Of a stretch of DNA of 64,000 nt, positions 33,405 to 44,270 are shown in pieces (positions within the stretch are counted from its first letter, which is position 1; every line of letters starts with the position of its first letter). Source of the DNA: Meghimatium bilineatum (taxonomy: Eukaryota; Mollusca; Gastropoda; Stylommatophora; Philomycidae); the NCBI GenBank assembly GCA_034231615.1, contig CM067315.1, positions 14,014,267 through 14,078,266 on the forward strand, written 5' to 3'. Made by a program: the position numbers and the translations under genes. The notes below the pieces were generated by a model. That model had not been told where the DNA came from. It searched no databases and saw only the letters and a program-made list of their open reading frames with translations.

Positions 33405-33612
33405 AACACAGATAGCTCAGTTCCTAGTGTATTGGATTCGTAGTTCGGTGATCCACACTTCAATTCTCAGTTTTACTAGAAACATTGTAAAATCACTAAA
33501 GATCCCTAGGTCGATCCAACCCAAGAAATTCAGTACCAGATCTTTTGGCACTGTAGAGGAGGCGGGCGTGATGCTGACCCCAATATACGTTGATATGCCG
33601 CTGGTAAAATGA
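33405..33612 (+). mobile_element. SINE-D, tRNA-derived
   Basis: The head GATAGCTCAGTTCCTAGTG resembles a tRNA A-box region. A degenerate B box, ACTTCAATTCTC, lies about 35 bp downstream. The core CCTAGGTCGATCCAACCC is shared with SINE-E (CCCAGGTCGACCCAGCC), followed by ATTCAGTACCAG. The 58-bp array starts at its end. Confidence 0.65.
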
Positions 33613-34015
33613 AATACGGGTCTAATACCGTATTCTCCCATATTCATCTGACGTGAATAAGGGAAACTCGACTACGGGTCTAATACCGTATTCTCCAATA
33701 TTCATCTGACGTGAATAAGGGAAACTCGGCTACGGGTCTAATACCGTATTCTCCAATATTCATCTGACGTGAATAAGGGAAACTCGGCTACGGGTCTAAT
33801 ACCGTATTCTCCAATATTCATCTGACGTGAATAAGGGAAACTCGACTACGGGTCTAATACCGTATTCTCCAATATTCATCTGACGTGAATAAGGGAAACT
33901 CGGCTACGGGCCTAATACCGTGTTCTTCCATATCCATCTGGCGTGAATAAGGGAAACTCGGCTACGGGCCTAATACCGTGTTCTCCGAAATCCATCTGGC
34001 GTGAATAAGGGAAAA
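33613..34015. repeat. 58-bp minisatellite
   Basis: Seven units with ACGGGTCTAATACCGTATTC and CATCTGACGTGAATAAGGGA. ACGGGTCTAATACCGT can form a hairpin (ACGG and CCGT). The array begins at the SINE-D tail. Confidence 0.96.
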
Positions 34016-34134
34016 TCGCTTTTTTTTCTTTGTAATATATAGAGGACAATATTAACTGAAAGCAGACAGTAGATTATTAGGTTGCTCTTCTTGTATACTT
34101 GTCTGAAGTTCTCACCAGCTGTACACTACAACTA

Positions 34135-34760
34135 TTGTCTATTGTCTTTTCCCAGGTGGTGTGTTATCCACTCTTGACGTTAATCATAGGGGTGATTGGA
34201 GCTCGAGCTTGTGTTCCAAGACCAGATGTGTTGAATCGGCTGTGCTACGACGATGTTTGTTCAGGATGTCCCTGACGATTTCTATCCACCTTTTCCGTGG
34301 TCTTCCTCTGGCTTTGTACCCTGATCTCATTTCGTTATATCTGTACGGGCAACTTGTCGTGATGCATTCTCATACTGTGGCCAAACCACCTGATCTGCTG
34401 CCTTTCTATGTATTCTATACAAGATAATATACCTATTCTTTCCCTGATATCTTCATTTCGTAATATATCAAACCTGGTGACCCCGGCGGCTTTCCTCAAG
34501 CATTTCATCTCACATGTCACTATTTTTCTGTAATGTGAAAATGAGAAAGACCAGGTTTGGCACTGGTAACACAGTGTTAGTAGGAATATACTGTAAATAA
34601 TTTGTCTTTTAACTTCCATCTCGATCTTGGGATACATAAGTAGTAGTGACAGTTGGTATGTTACTGCATTTGCCTTTTGACATCTCGTCTCTATCGAGGC
34701 TTCTATTTTCTGTGTAAATACTACCGATAAATATCGTAACTCCGATACTTGTTTTACTCC
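34135..34760 (-). pseudogene. LINE-beta ORF2 C-terminus
   Basis: The minus strand gives LRYLSVVFTQKIEASIETRC, then MEVKRQIIYSIFLLTLCYQC, QTWSFSFSHYRKIVTCEMKC and ERQQIRWFGHSMRMHHDKLP. A 100-codon stretch (34637-34335) is open. The last part is frameshifted. The 3' end, ending near GACAATAG, matches the duplicated end at 16078-16189. Confidence 0.85.
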
Positions 34761-34835
34761 TTGTTTATACTACAACAATCACCTATTATCAGCAAGACCA
34801 CAGTAGATGCCATGCCTATACGAGGCATTGCCCCG

Positions 34836-34975
34836 GCTCTGTGGTGACGTTGTACAGGCTCCTCTCTGTTGGCCAAGTTACCTGGTTCGAATCCCGCTGC
34901 AGACAATTGTGCATTCGGACCGTTCAGAAAGCAATGGCAAGCTACTGTATTTATAAATGTATTTACAGTCATAAT
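34836..34975 (+). mobile_element. SINE-B, tRNA-derived
   Basis: The B box GGTTCGAATCC at 34884-34894 fits the consensus exactly. The head GCTCTGTGGTGACGTTG holds a degraded A box. The body TTCGGACCGTTCAGAAAGC and AATGGCAA is shared with the minus-strand copy at 60130-60312. Confidence 0.82.
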
Positions 34976-35009
34976 CATTATCAAGTGCCGTGCCGAATCC
35001 AGGCCGCTA

Positions 35010-35505
35010 TCCATGCCGAAAGGGAGAAAAGAATAGCAGCATTGTTTACCTTTCATGTATGTCTACTAGACGACACAGGAGTTTATGGGGTGGAAGATTG
35101 TCCCATTCCATGTACGGTCAAAGTGCCCAGGTAACCATGATGAAATCGAATGTGTAGATTAGCAGGCACATATATTGCAACATATATAGGAAGTAGCGCA
35201 GTGGTTAGAGCACTGGCTTCGCATATGAGTGGTGCTGAGTTTTTCCCCAGTTGAGGCGGAAATGTTTTTCAGATCGCAACGGCTCCCAGGTCGACCCAGC
35301 CTTAAATGGAAACCGTTTAATTCGGAAAGTAAAAACTGCGAGGGCGAGGAGATGGCTACCACCTTCATTTACATAGTCTCTGAAATGTGAGATCGCTAAC
35401 ATCTCACACCCCTACGGCATTAAACCATGACACAACACATTCCGTTCTCACGACTAAATCCATCTAATCTGCAAGAGTTTAAGAACGAACGCGGAAGAAA
35501 AGGAA
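35010..35505 (+). mobile_element. DR1 subtype A split by SINE-E
   Basis: The left half (35010-35165) has GCCGAAAGGGAGAAAAGAAT, AGCAGCATTGTTTACC and GTTTATGGGGTGGAAGATTG. The right half (35408-35505) has TTAAACCATGACACAACACA, TTCCGTTCTC and AAGAACGAACGCGGAAGAAA. Together they make one DR1, with about 240 bp inserted near its ATCGCAGCTAAGC region. Confidence 0.8.
35190..35405 (+). mobile_element. SINE-E, tRNA-derived, nested in DR1
   Basis: The A box TAGCGCAGTGG (about 35197-35207) is perfect, followed by TTAGAGCACTGGCTTCGC, a typical tRNA anticodon arm. The B box has decayed (GAGTTTTTCCCC). The core is CCCAGGTCGACCCAGCC. It is younger than the DR1 it interrupts. Confidence 0.8.
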
Positions 35506-35829
35506 GAAATAAAGCATCGGAGAAATACCAAAATCCCAACAAGCAAATGAAAAAAGAATGAAAAAAACTATATTGCACCTAATTCCTGTAAATCTAAATA
35601 ACTAAACAGGACTACATGGCCTCGTGCCGAGGTGCATAAGTTCACATGGATCATAGAAAAAGTAGAACATGCATTTATACCGCACCAAAGGAAATCTCCA
35701 TATCCGTAAGACTTATTGCATAATACGTTGTTGGGTGAGTATTTATCTGTGACTAATTTCACTCTTGGGGCAATGTGTTCAGTATCAAATCGATCTCTCT
35801 TGCTTTTCTATGTTTCTTTATTCATGAGT
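35506..35829. other. No recognised feature
   Basis: AT-rich, no motif. Confidence 0.45.
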
Positions 35830-36075
35830 TTCTTCAATATTCTTATCACTAATAGGGCTCTTCAATATTCTAATCACGAACAGGGCTCTTCGATATTCTA
35901 ACCACGAATAGGGCTCTTGAATAATCTAATCACGAATAGGGCCTTCAATATTCTAATTACTAATAGGTCTCCAGGACATTCTAATCACGAATAGGGCTCT
36001 TCAAAATTCTAATTACAAATAGGACTATTTAATGTTCTAATCACGAACAGGGCTCTTCAATATTCTAATCACAAA
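35830..36075. repeat. 28-bp minisatellite
   Basis: About nine degenerate units of ATTCTAATCACGAATAGGGC plus TCTTCAAT. Confidence 0.92.
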
Positions 36076-36449
36076 TATGGCTTTACTTAATATTACACTC
36101 ATTATCTCGTTTTTTAGATGTTTGAGATGGCAACAGCGTAAGAACAATCTCAATATAACACTCAGATACTATTTATTCATTGGTACCATGCCTTCCAGCG
36201 TAGGCGATCATGTCTCTCCACAGTCCTCTGTTTGTTATACATTTAAATATAGTTTCTGATGATTCTGCATCATGCCAGGCTTTCAAGCCATCCAACATTT
36301 TCTCACGTCACGTTGTCTTCCTCTGTCTCTCTCACCCTCGATCTTTCCAGTTGTTGTCATCATCTTTCCCATCTCTTCTCATGACACGAGCCAGGAACTG
36401 TGATTCTCGTCCCGATACTATAGTTGTCTATAATATATAATATATAACT
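36076..36449. other. No gene; possible LINE-gamma 3' end (minus)
   Basis: ACCATGCCTTCCAGCGTAGG, CATGTCTCTCCACAG and TCCTCTGTTTG resemble the 3' end of LINE-gamma at 53806-53860 (GGTGCCATGCCGGGTGGCGT, CTCTCCACAGCTCTC). CGTTGTCTTCCTCTGTCTCT matches its GRQRE block. A short, decayed copy. Confidence 0.6.
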
Positions 36450-37345
36450 ATAACCACTGATCTAAGGCGAGCCATTCAGTGTATTAACCATTTATCTAAG
36501 GCGACCCACCCAGTGTGTTAACCCCTGATCTAAGGCGAGCCATTCAGAGTTTTAACCATTGATCTAAGGCGAGCCATTCAGTGTATTAACCACTGCTCTA
36601 CAGAGATCCACTCAGTGTATTAACCATTGATCTAAGGCGATCCACTCAGTGTATTAACCACTGCTCTAAAGAGATCCACTCAGTGTATTAACCATTGATC
36701 TAAGGCGATCCACTCAGTGTATTAACCACTGCTCTAAAGAGATCCACTCAGTGTATTAACCATTGATCTAAGGCGATCCACTCAGTGTATTAACCACTGC
36801 TCTAAAGAGATCCACTCAGTGTATTAACCATTGATCTAAGGCGACCCACGCAGTGATGTATATATATACCATTGATCTAAAGCGATCCACTCAGTGTATT
36901 AACCACTGATCTAAGGAGATCCACTCAGTGTATTAACCACTGATCTAAGGAGATCCACTCATTGTATTAACCACTGATCTAAGGTGACTCCAAACCAGTG
37001 AATTAATTAATCACTGATCTAAGGCGACTCACCCAGTGTATTAACCACTGATCTAAGGTGACTCCAAACCAGTGAATTAATTAATCACTGATCTAAGGCG
37101 ACTCACCCAGTGTGTTAACCACTGATCTAAGGCGACCCACTCAGTGATCTAAGGCGATCCACTCAGTGTATTAACCACTGATTTAAGGCGACACACCCAG
37201 TGTGTTAACCACTGATCTAAGGCGACCCACACCAATGTATTAACCATTGATTTAATGCGACCCACTCAGTGTATTAACCATTGTTCTAAGGTGACCCCAA
37301 ACCAGTGAATTACTTAATCACTGATCTAAGGCGACCCCCACCAAA
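36450..37345. repeat. 34-bp minisatellite
   Basis: About 26 units of ACCACTGATCTAAGGCGACC plus CACTCAGTGTATTA. CACTG and CAGTG are 17 bp apart in each unit and can pair. Subtypes TGCTCTAAAGAGATCC and TGATCTAAGGCGATCC alternate strictly between about 36590 and 36840, giving a 68-bp higher period. Confidence 0.96.
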
Positions 37346-38349
37346 GCTTTATACAAATTATCGGAAGCAGTCATACCGGAAACAATACCCATAGTTGCTG
37401 ATCCAGCGATCCATGGGCTCAAACCCTGTGACCCAATACCATTGTGTGAAGCCATACCCATAATTCATAAGTACTTTGCAAATCTATAACCCAATACAAA
37501 CAGTTTCCGAATCAAATTTTTAAAACATGGCTGAGGGTTTAAACAGACATACAATCCGAACTTCACTTATATAATTTTCTCTGTACTGTTCGACCAATAA
37601 TAACCCGTAACGTAAACAATTCAGCCAGTTCAAGATTCTGCGAGTGAATTATTGCACGTGCGTCTGCACGAGAGAGAAAAAGTTATTCGTTCTAACGTTA
37701 CGCAATGGTAACACTGTTGGACACATTTTGAGAAAATAAAGGATTTAATAATCTGAGATCGGTAAACACAGACTTCAAGCCCGGTAGACGCGACATAAAG
37801 GGAAAGGAAACCCATATTGAAAGAGGTAAGTTAAACCGGAGGGTAATATCTGTATGGGGGGAATTTGACCGGTGTTTATGTAATATTGTTCCCAGAATAT
37901 GTTTTAGGTTATCATATTACGTATTTTTCAACCAAATGTTATTGTTTTATTGTGTTCAGATTTGGCAAACATCATTTAATCAGCATGTGCAATAAAACAG
38001 ATGTTTTACAAACTTAGCATTAAATATACCACATGTATCATTGCAATCTACTCCGAATGTTGGTCAGAATCGAATACGTAATATGAGCAAAAATAAATAA
38101 ACGTGTTCCCAATAAAACAACAAATGGTATAATGATTAATAAGTAAATATAATTAATTTAACTAAAATTAATTCAATATTTTGGTAGTTACTGTATTAAC
38201 TTTGTAATAGCAAAGATTAGAAACAAATAACAAACGTGGTAAGGTTTCACCCAAACAAATTTAGACATGAAAATGTATGAGGGCTTTATTGTGTGCTAGG
38301 ATTTGTGTCTATGTTTTTTAACCAGCTACAGTTCCCGCTTTAGCTTGTT
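37346..38349. other. No recognised feature
   Basis: One kilobase without an array or element I can name. AT-rich, short open frames only. It is among the longest plain stretches in the window. Confidence 0.5.
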
Positions 38350-38990
38350 TTTGTCCGTCTGGTGTCAGCCATCTTGAGTATACTACTTTCTCTGGTGTCA
38401 GCATCTTGATTCTTGATTAGAAAACTAGACTCACAGCACGTGGGGCATTCCCATAGGTCCTGCGTCCTCTGTTCCAGCAGCCAAAGACTCAATGGTGTTT
38501 CGAGTCCAATGCCGCAGAAACAGACGTCGATATCAGGGCACAACTCTGGCCCTTGCGACAGTTTTCTTTGTTGTTCCGCCAACCCACGCTCTGCCCGTAA
38601 CTAGTTCAAGCACAACGTCGGCCTGTCGGAACAACATGGTAACAGTTATCGAAGGTTACGACTACGGGATTGTATAGATGACGTGCCATGAAGCTTCTAT
38701 AAGAAGATAACCTCAATATAAAAGCATGTCATCTTCTAAGGTTTTCTGTTGCATGATTGGTTTGTCTAGTGAGCCATTGGTGAGACCCACAGACACAACC
38801 GCATGCGCAGGTGTCAGCCATCTTCAGTATTCTACTTCCTCTTGAGTCAAACATCTGGTGTATTCTACTTCCTCTTGAGTCATACATCTGGTGTATACTA
38901 CATCCTCTTGAGTCATACATCTGGTGTATACTACATCCTCTAGCGTCAGAAATCGTGCGTATACTATTTCCTCTAGTGTCAAACATGCTA
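38350..38990. repeat. 33-bp minisatellite interrupted by DR3
   Basis: Units with CTCTTGAGTCATACATCTGG and TGTATACTACATC lie at 38810-38990. Matching units GGTGTCAGCCATCTTGAG and TATACTACTTTCTCT precede DR3 at 38355-38400. DR3 was thus inserted into this array. Confidence 0.88.
38403..38807. mobile_element. Dispersed repeat DR3, copy 1
   Basis: About 405 bp closely similar to 47692-48097, from TGATTCTTGATTAGAAAACT to ACACAACCGCATGCG. GTGTCAGCCATCT-like sequence flanks both sides, but that is also the array unit, so it is weak evidence of a target duplication. The minus strand of both copies encodes FCGIGLETP and ECPTCCE(A/S)SFLIKNQ without stops. Class unknown; a solo LTR is possible (TG at one end, CA at the other in this copy). 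Confidence 0.75.
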
Positions 38991-39150
38991 AACAGATACA
39001 ATGAAGGCAGACCTAGAAGCCAACCACGAAAACGATGGACCACCGAAATAAAAGAGGCGACAAATTCCATAATATACTCAGCATACACGGGGGCCATCTC
39101 CAGAGAACTCTTCTACCTCTGACACAGAAAGGCAACAAAGGGTTGAGCGA
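38987..39150 (+). pseudogene. LINE-alpha 3' end
   Basis: The frame NRYNEGRPRSQPRKRWTTEI, KEATNSII and TGAISRELFYL is open to its stop at 39122, followed by AGGCAACAAAGG and GCGAATAGATGG. It is truncated exactly where the 33-bp array ends. Confidence 0.85.
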
Positions 39151-39179
39151 ATAGATGGTAATATATTATTGCACAGGAA

Positions 39180-39465
39180 TTATAGTTCAATAGTCATATG
39201 TCAATGCATAGGTATAGGTCAATACAAGGTGTCATAGGTCAATGCACAGGTGTCATAGGACAAAGTCATCGGCGTTGCAGGTCAATATATATAACCATTG
39301 TTCAATATATGAGAGTCTTAAATTCAATACATGAGTCATTGGTCATTTATATAGGTGTCGTAGTTCAATGCATAGGTGTCATAGTTCAATAGATTTTAGT
39401 GATAGGTCATTACGTGTGTGTCATAGGTCAATAAATATATGTCATAAATCCTTACATAGGTGATA
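39180..39465. repeat. Irregular ~20-bp repeats
   Basis: Degenerate ATAGGTCAATGCACAGGTGT units. They may be the diverged edge of the next array, since both share TCAATAxACAxxTGTCA. Confidence 0.75.
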
Positions 39466-40138
39466 TTGTTCAATACACATGTCACAGTTCAATACACATA
39501 TGTCACAGTTCAATACACATATGTCACAGTTCAATACACATATGTCACAGTAAAATACACATATGTCACAGTACAATACAAATATGTCACAGTTCAATAC
39601 ACATATGTCACAGTAAAATACACATATGTCACAGTTCAATACACACATGGCACAGTTCAATACACATATGTCACAGTACAATTCACATATGTCACAGTTC
39701 AATACACATATGGCCTAGTTCAATACACATATGTCACAGTAAAATACACATATGGTACAGTTCAATACAAATATGTCACAGTTCAATACGCATATGTCAC
39801 AGTAAAATACACATATGTCACAGTTCAATACACATATGTCACAGTTAAATACACATATGTCACAGTTAAATACACATATGTCACAGTTAAATACACATAT
39901 GTCACAGTTAAATACACATATGTCACAGTTAATACACATATGTCACAGTTCAATACACACATGTCACAGTTAAATACACATATGTCACAGTTAAATACAC
40001 ATATGTCACAGTTCAATACACATATGTCACAGTTAAATACACTTATATCACAGTTAAATACACATATGTCACAGTTAAATACACATATGTCACAGTTAAA
40101 TACACATATGTCACAGTTAAATACACATATGGCACATA
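39466..40138. repeat. 21-bp minisatellite
   Basis: About 32 units of CAGTTCAATACACATATGTC plus A. TTCAATA units lie to the left and TTAAATA units to the right, a clear gradient. ACATATGT is palindromic. Open frames of up to 247 codons result from the 21-bp period. Confidence 0.97.
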
Positions 40139-40387
40139 TATCTTTTGATAGCTTCTTATGTTCTATTAAAGATCAGAAGACAATCCATACTATGCAATGT
40201 TGACAGAGGAGAGCGCACATTCTGGGAATATCAGCACTAGTCAGTACTTCATCGTTAGTTACAATTTGACTGCACAATATTTCAAGTATAGATCTAACAG
40301 CGATGGAGATCATGTGAAATCAATTCATGATTATCTCCCGTTATCATATAGAGACCAGGATTCGGTGATGACTAGACAACAACCGAC

Positions 40388-40515
40388 TCACTACAAAATA
40401 CTTGATACACAGCAACCTAGATGTTTATGTCCTCACTACAAAATACTTGATACACATCAGCCTAGATGTTTATGTCCTCACTACAAAATACTTGATACAC
40501 AGCAACCTAGATATT
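40388..40515. repeat. 45-bp tandem repeat, 3 copies
   Basis: Units with CTCACTACAAAATACTTGAT and ACACAGCAACCTAGATGTTT. Confidence 0.93.
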
Positions 40516-40807
40516 GATGGTGAAAATGTGGATTCTCCACACCTTTAGTTCAGTGATAGAATTATCAAGTTATTTTATACTATACCAATACTTTATACTT
40601 TTGAACCCAGTTATTAATCTTGTTAATGATTGTAAATATATAGTTCACAAGTAAATATACTATTTAAATCAGAGTCGTGCGGTCACTAGTCTAGTAGGAC
40701 TAGGCTAGTTCCCAATCATTTTAGTAAAACGTTTTTGAGTTTACTTTTTTACTAGACATAATGGCATAAAAGTTGAAAGATTTGTATAAATAACAGAAGT
40801 AATTTTC
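40516..40807. other. No recognised feature
   Basis: AT-rich spacer. Confidence 0.45.
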
Positions 40808-40932
40808 ACTCAGTGAGAGCTTTCAATAAGCGTCACATCACCTATTCACTCAATGAGAGCTTTCAATAAGCTTCACATCATCTATTCACTCAATGAGAGC
40901 TTTCAATAAGCTTCACATCATCTATTCACTCC
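40808..40932. repeat. 40-bp tandem repeat, 3 copies
   Basis: Units with CACTCAATGAGAGCTTTCAA and TAAGCTTCACATCATCTATT. AAGCTT occurs in the last two. Confidence 0.93.
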
Positions 40933-41354
40933 TACGATTTCATAATTGTTCTCATAAATGAAGAAATGTTATGACAAGTTAAAATACTTCATCTAATTTG
41001 ATGGGGTTTCAAAGTAAGAGATATGGAGGTGAACTAGATTTGGCAATCGAGTCCGTAAACAAGAATGAATGCACATTAGTGTAAAACAGAGGGTTAAAAA
41101 TGTGTGTAGCAGTATATAATTATTTCGTTCTCAATCGATTGTTCCGGTTTCATCTGAAGCCATCAGTTACAAAGAACAATAATAATAAAATATGAAACAA
41201 CGCCTGGCATTTCTGATGAAACAAAACATAACTCTCTATATGCTATGTCCAATTGTAGGGATTAGATTTATTTAAAATATTTACATGAAAATAAAACAAA
41301 CACTTAATGACCGAATGGTTCAGCCTGTCTGTTGTCCGTGTGTTGTAGTGTTCT
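40933..41354. other. No recognised feature
   Basis: AT-rich. No motif seen. Confidence 0.45.
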
Positions 41355-41615
41355 AACAGGTGAGCAAAGAATAGTGTCACAGCTACTTGGTATGCATATC
41401 GTAAGAGGTGATTAAGGAGGTCTTGATGGTGAGTTGGTTGTCCCATTGCATTAAGGGTCAATTTGACACATAGGTGTTGCTGAAGTCGGATGTGTCAGGC
41501 CGAGAGGCGCATATATCGCAGCTAAGCTGTAAACAATGACATAACGCATTTCTGTTCTCTGGATTACATCGTGGTAATCTGCAGGATTTGAGAATGAATG
41601 CTGACGATGAAAAAT
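41355..41615 (+). mobile_element. DR1 retroposon, subtype A
   Basis: GGTGAGCAAAGAATAGTGTC, TAAGAGGTGATTAAGGAGGT, GAAGTCGGATGTGTCAGGCC, AGCTAAGCTGTAAACAATG and GAATGAATGCTGACGATGAA. The 5'-most part and the pure GAA tail are missing. Confidence 0.87.
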
Positions 41616-42284
41616 GTTTGGGCGTAAATAATTATTTTTATTCTAGGTAGGTAATGGCTTCGATACCTGAATCGTTTCTTCTTTTTTACATTGTTTCTAT
41701 TAAAAATACGTCTATTTTAGTGATGCAGATTACAGTTTGTTGTGGTTACAGCAGAACCATACAAAATAATGGAGATTATTATCTTGAAGGGGCCACGTTG
41801 ACAATTTAAAAAAAATATTGGTTAGGCCCCTCTCCTGACCTGATCGCTGGGTACATGAACAATAAAGAATAAGAACGATTGCGAACAATTGAGTAAATCT
41901 TGGCGCCTTTTTTTAAAGTTCAGATGGGCGAAATGATAACATTTTTCCTGATGGGGGTCATGCCGCAAAACAGATTGAGAACCAAAAATTTAGAGTATTG
42001 GTTCCCAACAGTTTTTGAGCCACAACCTCATTTTATGAAATCAAATTGATTCACACTCCTGACAGATTTCAAACGGTTTGTGAATTGTTTGAAAGATAAC
42101 AAATCTAAATTCAATGTTTCGATATATAATAATTCAATATAATTGTTAACGTTCTCAAAATTGCTTAACTAAAATATTCTTGGGTCTGAACATTGATATG
42201 TCGGTCTATTGTATAATGTATACTGGATATGGATCGCTTAAGCTTATATATTTGGATCATATATAATAGAGGTTCTCGTATTTG
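41616..42284. other. No gene; hAT-like terminus possible
   Basis: AT-rich. TTGGTTCCCAACAGTTTTTG (about 42000) resembles the TTCCCAAxxxTTTTTG ends of degenerate hAT MITEs. A similar stretch, TTTTTCAACATTTTTTTGGG, is near 49030. No partner terminus identified. Confidence 0.3.
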
Positions 42285-42640
42285 TAATAGGTTATATTCG
42301 ATATTAAAAACACATTTATATTCGATATAAAAAACACATTTATATTCGATATTAAAAACACATTTATATTCGATATTAAAAACACATTTATATTCGATAT
42401 TAAAAACACATTTATATTCGATATTAAAAACACATTTATATTCGATATTAAAAACACATTTATATTCGATATTAAAAACACATTTATATTCGATATTAAA
42501 AACACATTTATATTCGATATTAAAAACACATTTATATTCGATATTAAAAACACATTTATATTCGATATTAAAAACACATTTATATTCGATATTAAAAACA
42601 CATTTATATTCGATATTAAAAACACATTTATATTCGACAT
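42285..42640. repeat. 24-bp minisatellite
   Basis: Fourteen units of CACATTTATATTCGATATTA plus AAAA, almost identical. The minus-strand frame ISNINVFL repeats. Very homogeneous, so probably young. Confidence 0.98.
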
Positions 42641-42821
42641 TTATCAGACATTAATAAATACAAAAAAGAAAATTGCTTAAACATCGATATTTTTAGTCAC
42701 GGTTTCAACCGGCAGCTGCACACAAAATATTAATGGATTCGAAAAGGGGTGGGGTGGGGGGGGGGGGGTCATGTGACCCTCATTGAGAAAATGAGAGCCA
42801 CTGCTCTCGAGTTTCTTAAAT

Positions 42822-43240
42822 GTCAGTGGAAGCGAAATTGTGTGTCAGTGGGAACGAAATTGTGTGTTAGTGGGAGCGAAATTGTGTGTTAGTGGGAACG
42901 AAATTGTGTGTCAGTGGATGCGAAATTGTGTGTCAGTGGATGCGAAATTGTGTGTTAGTGGGAACGAAATTGTGTGTTAGTGGGAACGAAATTGTGTGTT
43001 AGTGGGAGCGAAATTGTGTGTCAGTGGATGCGAAATTGTGTGTCAGTGGATGCGAAATTGTGTGTTAGTGGGACCGAAATTGTGTGTCAGTGGATGCGAA
43101 ATTGTGTGTCAGTGGATGCGAAATTGTGTGTCAGTGGGAACGAAATTGTGTGTCAGTGGATGCGAAATTTTGTGTCAGTGGGAACGAAATTGTGTGTCAG
43201 TGGATGCGAAATTGTGTGTCAGTGGGAACGAAATTGTGTA
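42822..43240. repeat. 22-bp minisatellite
   Basis: About 19 units of GTGTGTCAGTGGGAACGAAA plus TT, with GGATGCG and GGAGCG subtypes. All forward frames remain open across units. Confidence 0.97.
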
Positions 43241-43424
43241 ACATAAGTTCGGAATCTGACACAGCTGAAGATCGAATAAATATACGATAATATTATATGG
43301 TTGATCAGAGGGCAGCATCATGGCAGATAGCTTTATCAGATATTCTTAATCTTTTTCTCCTGTGTCTGTTCTCAAACTTCTGCTAGTTAGCACGACCTAG
43401 TCAACATATCCTCGCAAGCATACA

Positions 43425-43530
43425 TCTCGTCACAAATATACATCTCGTCACAAAAATACATCTTGTCACAAACATACATCTCGTCACAAAAATACATCTT
43501 GTCACAAACATACATCTCGTCACAAACAGA
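43425..43530. repeat. 18-bp tandem repeat
   Basis: Six units of CATCTCGTCACAAACATA with an AAATA variant. Confidence 0.93.
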
Positions 43531-43614
43531 TATATATCAAACGCTGGCTTAGGTTAAAGAGTATGAGCCCATGGATTACCGATCTTAGCACATAAAAAAA
43601 AAAAAACTACCCAA

Positions 43615-43830
43615 TCAACCAGCAAACAAATCAACTAACCGACCAACCTACCAACAAACCTGACAACTACCATTCACCCAACCAACCAATCTACCAACCA
43701 ATCTACCAACCAATCTACCAACCAATCTACCAACCAATCTACCAAACCAATCTACCATCCAATCTACCAACCAACATACCAACCAACCTACCAACAAACA
43801 TACCAACTAACTTATCAATCAATCATCAGA
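43615..43830. repeat. 12-13-bp minisatellite
   Basis: Units of CCAACCAATCTA, degenerate at both ends (CCAACCTACCAACAAAC). Confidence 0.92.
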
Positions 43831-44044
43831 ATTTAGTCTGGAGAACGGAATGCGTTGTGCCATGGTTTACAGCTTATCTGCGATATATGTGTCGTTCAGC
43901 ATGACATATCCAACTTTAACACTCACTATTGGATTAGGACATTTGGCAGGCAACACTATTGCTTTTCTTAGCTTACATTTTAGGTCTCGGTAAGGTACGA
44001 GAAGTCCTGGAACCAACTTCCGTAGACTATGTAGTTTTAGGAGC

Positions 44045-44270
44045 ATTTGTGTATCTCTCTGGTGTAGTAGTTAAGCTGTTTGCTTTGTGTTCAAGAGGTC
44101 TCGGGTTCGAAGTCCGGTCGCGACTTTTGTTTATAAAGTGGGTGTTACAGATATTCTTGGGAATCAATATCTGCAGTTATGGCGTTAGTGCTAAAGTGGT
44201 ACTCACGACAGACAGCGTGCTGCTTCGTTGAGATGGGTAAAGTACATATGGGATAACCCGATAACCTGGA
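44045..44270 (+). mobile_element. SINE-A, copy 2
   Basis: The A-box region is TGGTGTAGTAGTTAAGC and the B box GGTTCGAAGTCC carries one extra base. The body, GTGGTACTCACGACAGAC, GCTTCGTTGAGA and ACATATGGGATAACCC, matches 1147-1370. Confidence 0.85.

Larger units (their letters stand above)
43345..43975 (-). mobile_element. DR1 subtype A split by repeat arrays
   Basis: The tail part CTCCTGTGTCTGTTCTCAAA and CTTCTGCTAGTTAGCACGA lies at 43350-43400. The remainder, TTTAGTCTGGAGAACGGAAT, GCGTTGTGCCATGG and ATCTGCGATATATG, lies at 43840-43975. Between them are about 430 bp containing two arrays. Confidence 0.75.

Noticed and set aside
36450-37345. CRISPR-like array of 34-bp repeats
   Set aside because: Units are contiguous with no unique spacers, and the setting is eukaryotic. 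The same holds for every array in the window.
39460-40203. 247-codon VTVQYTY repeat protein
   Set aside because: 21-bp minisatellite translated; no flanking coding sequence.
42740-42770. G-quadruplex regulatory site at the G-run
   Set aside because: A mononucleotide-like GGGGTGGGG run with no gene to regulate; similar runs occur at other degenerate repeats.
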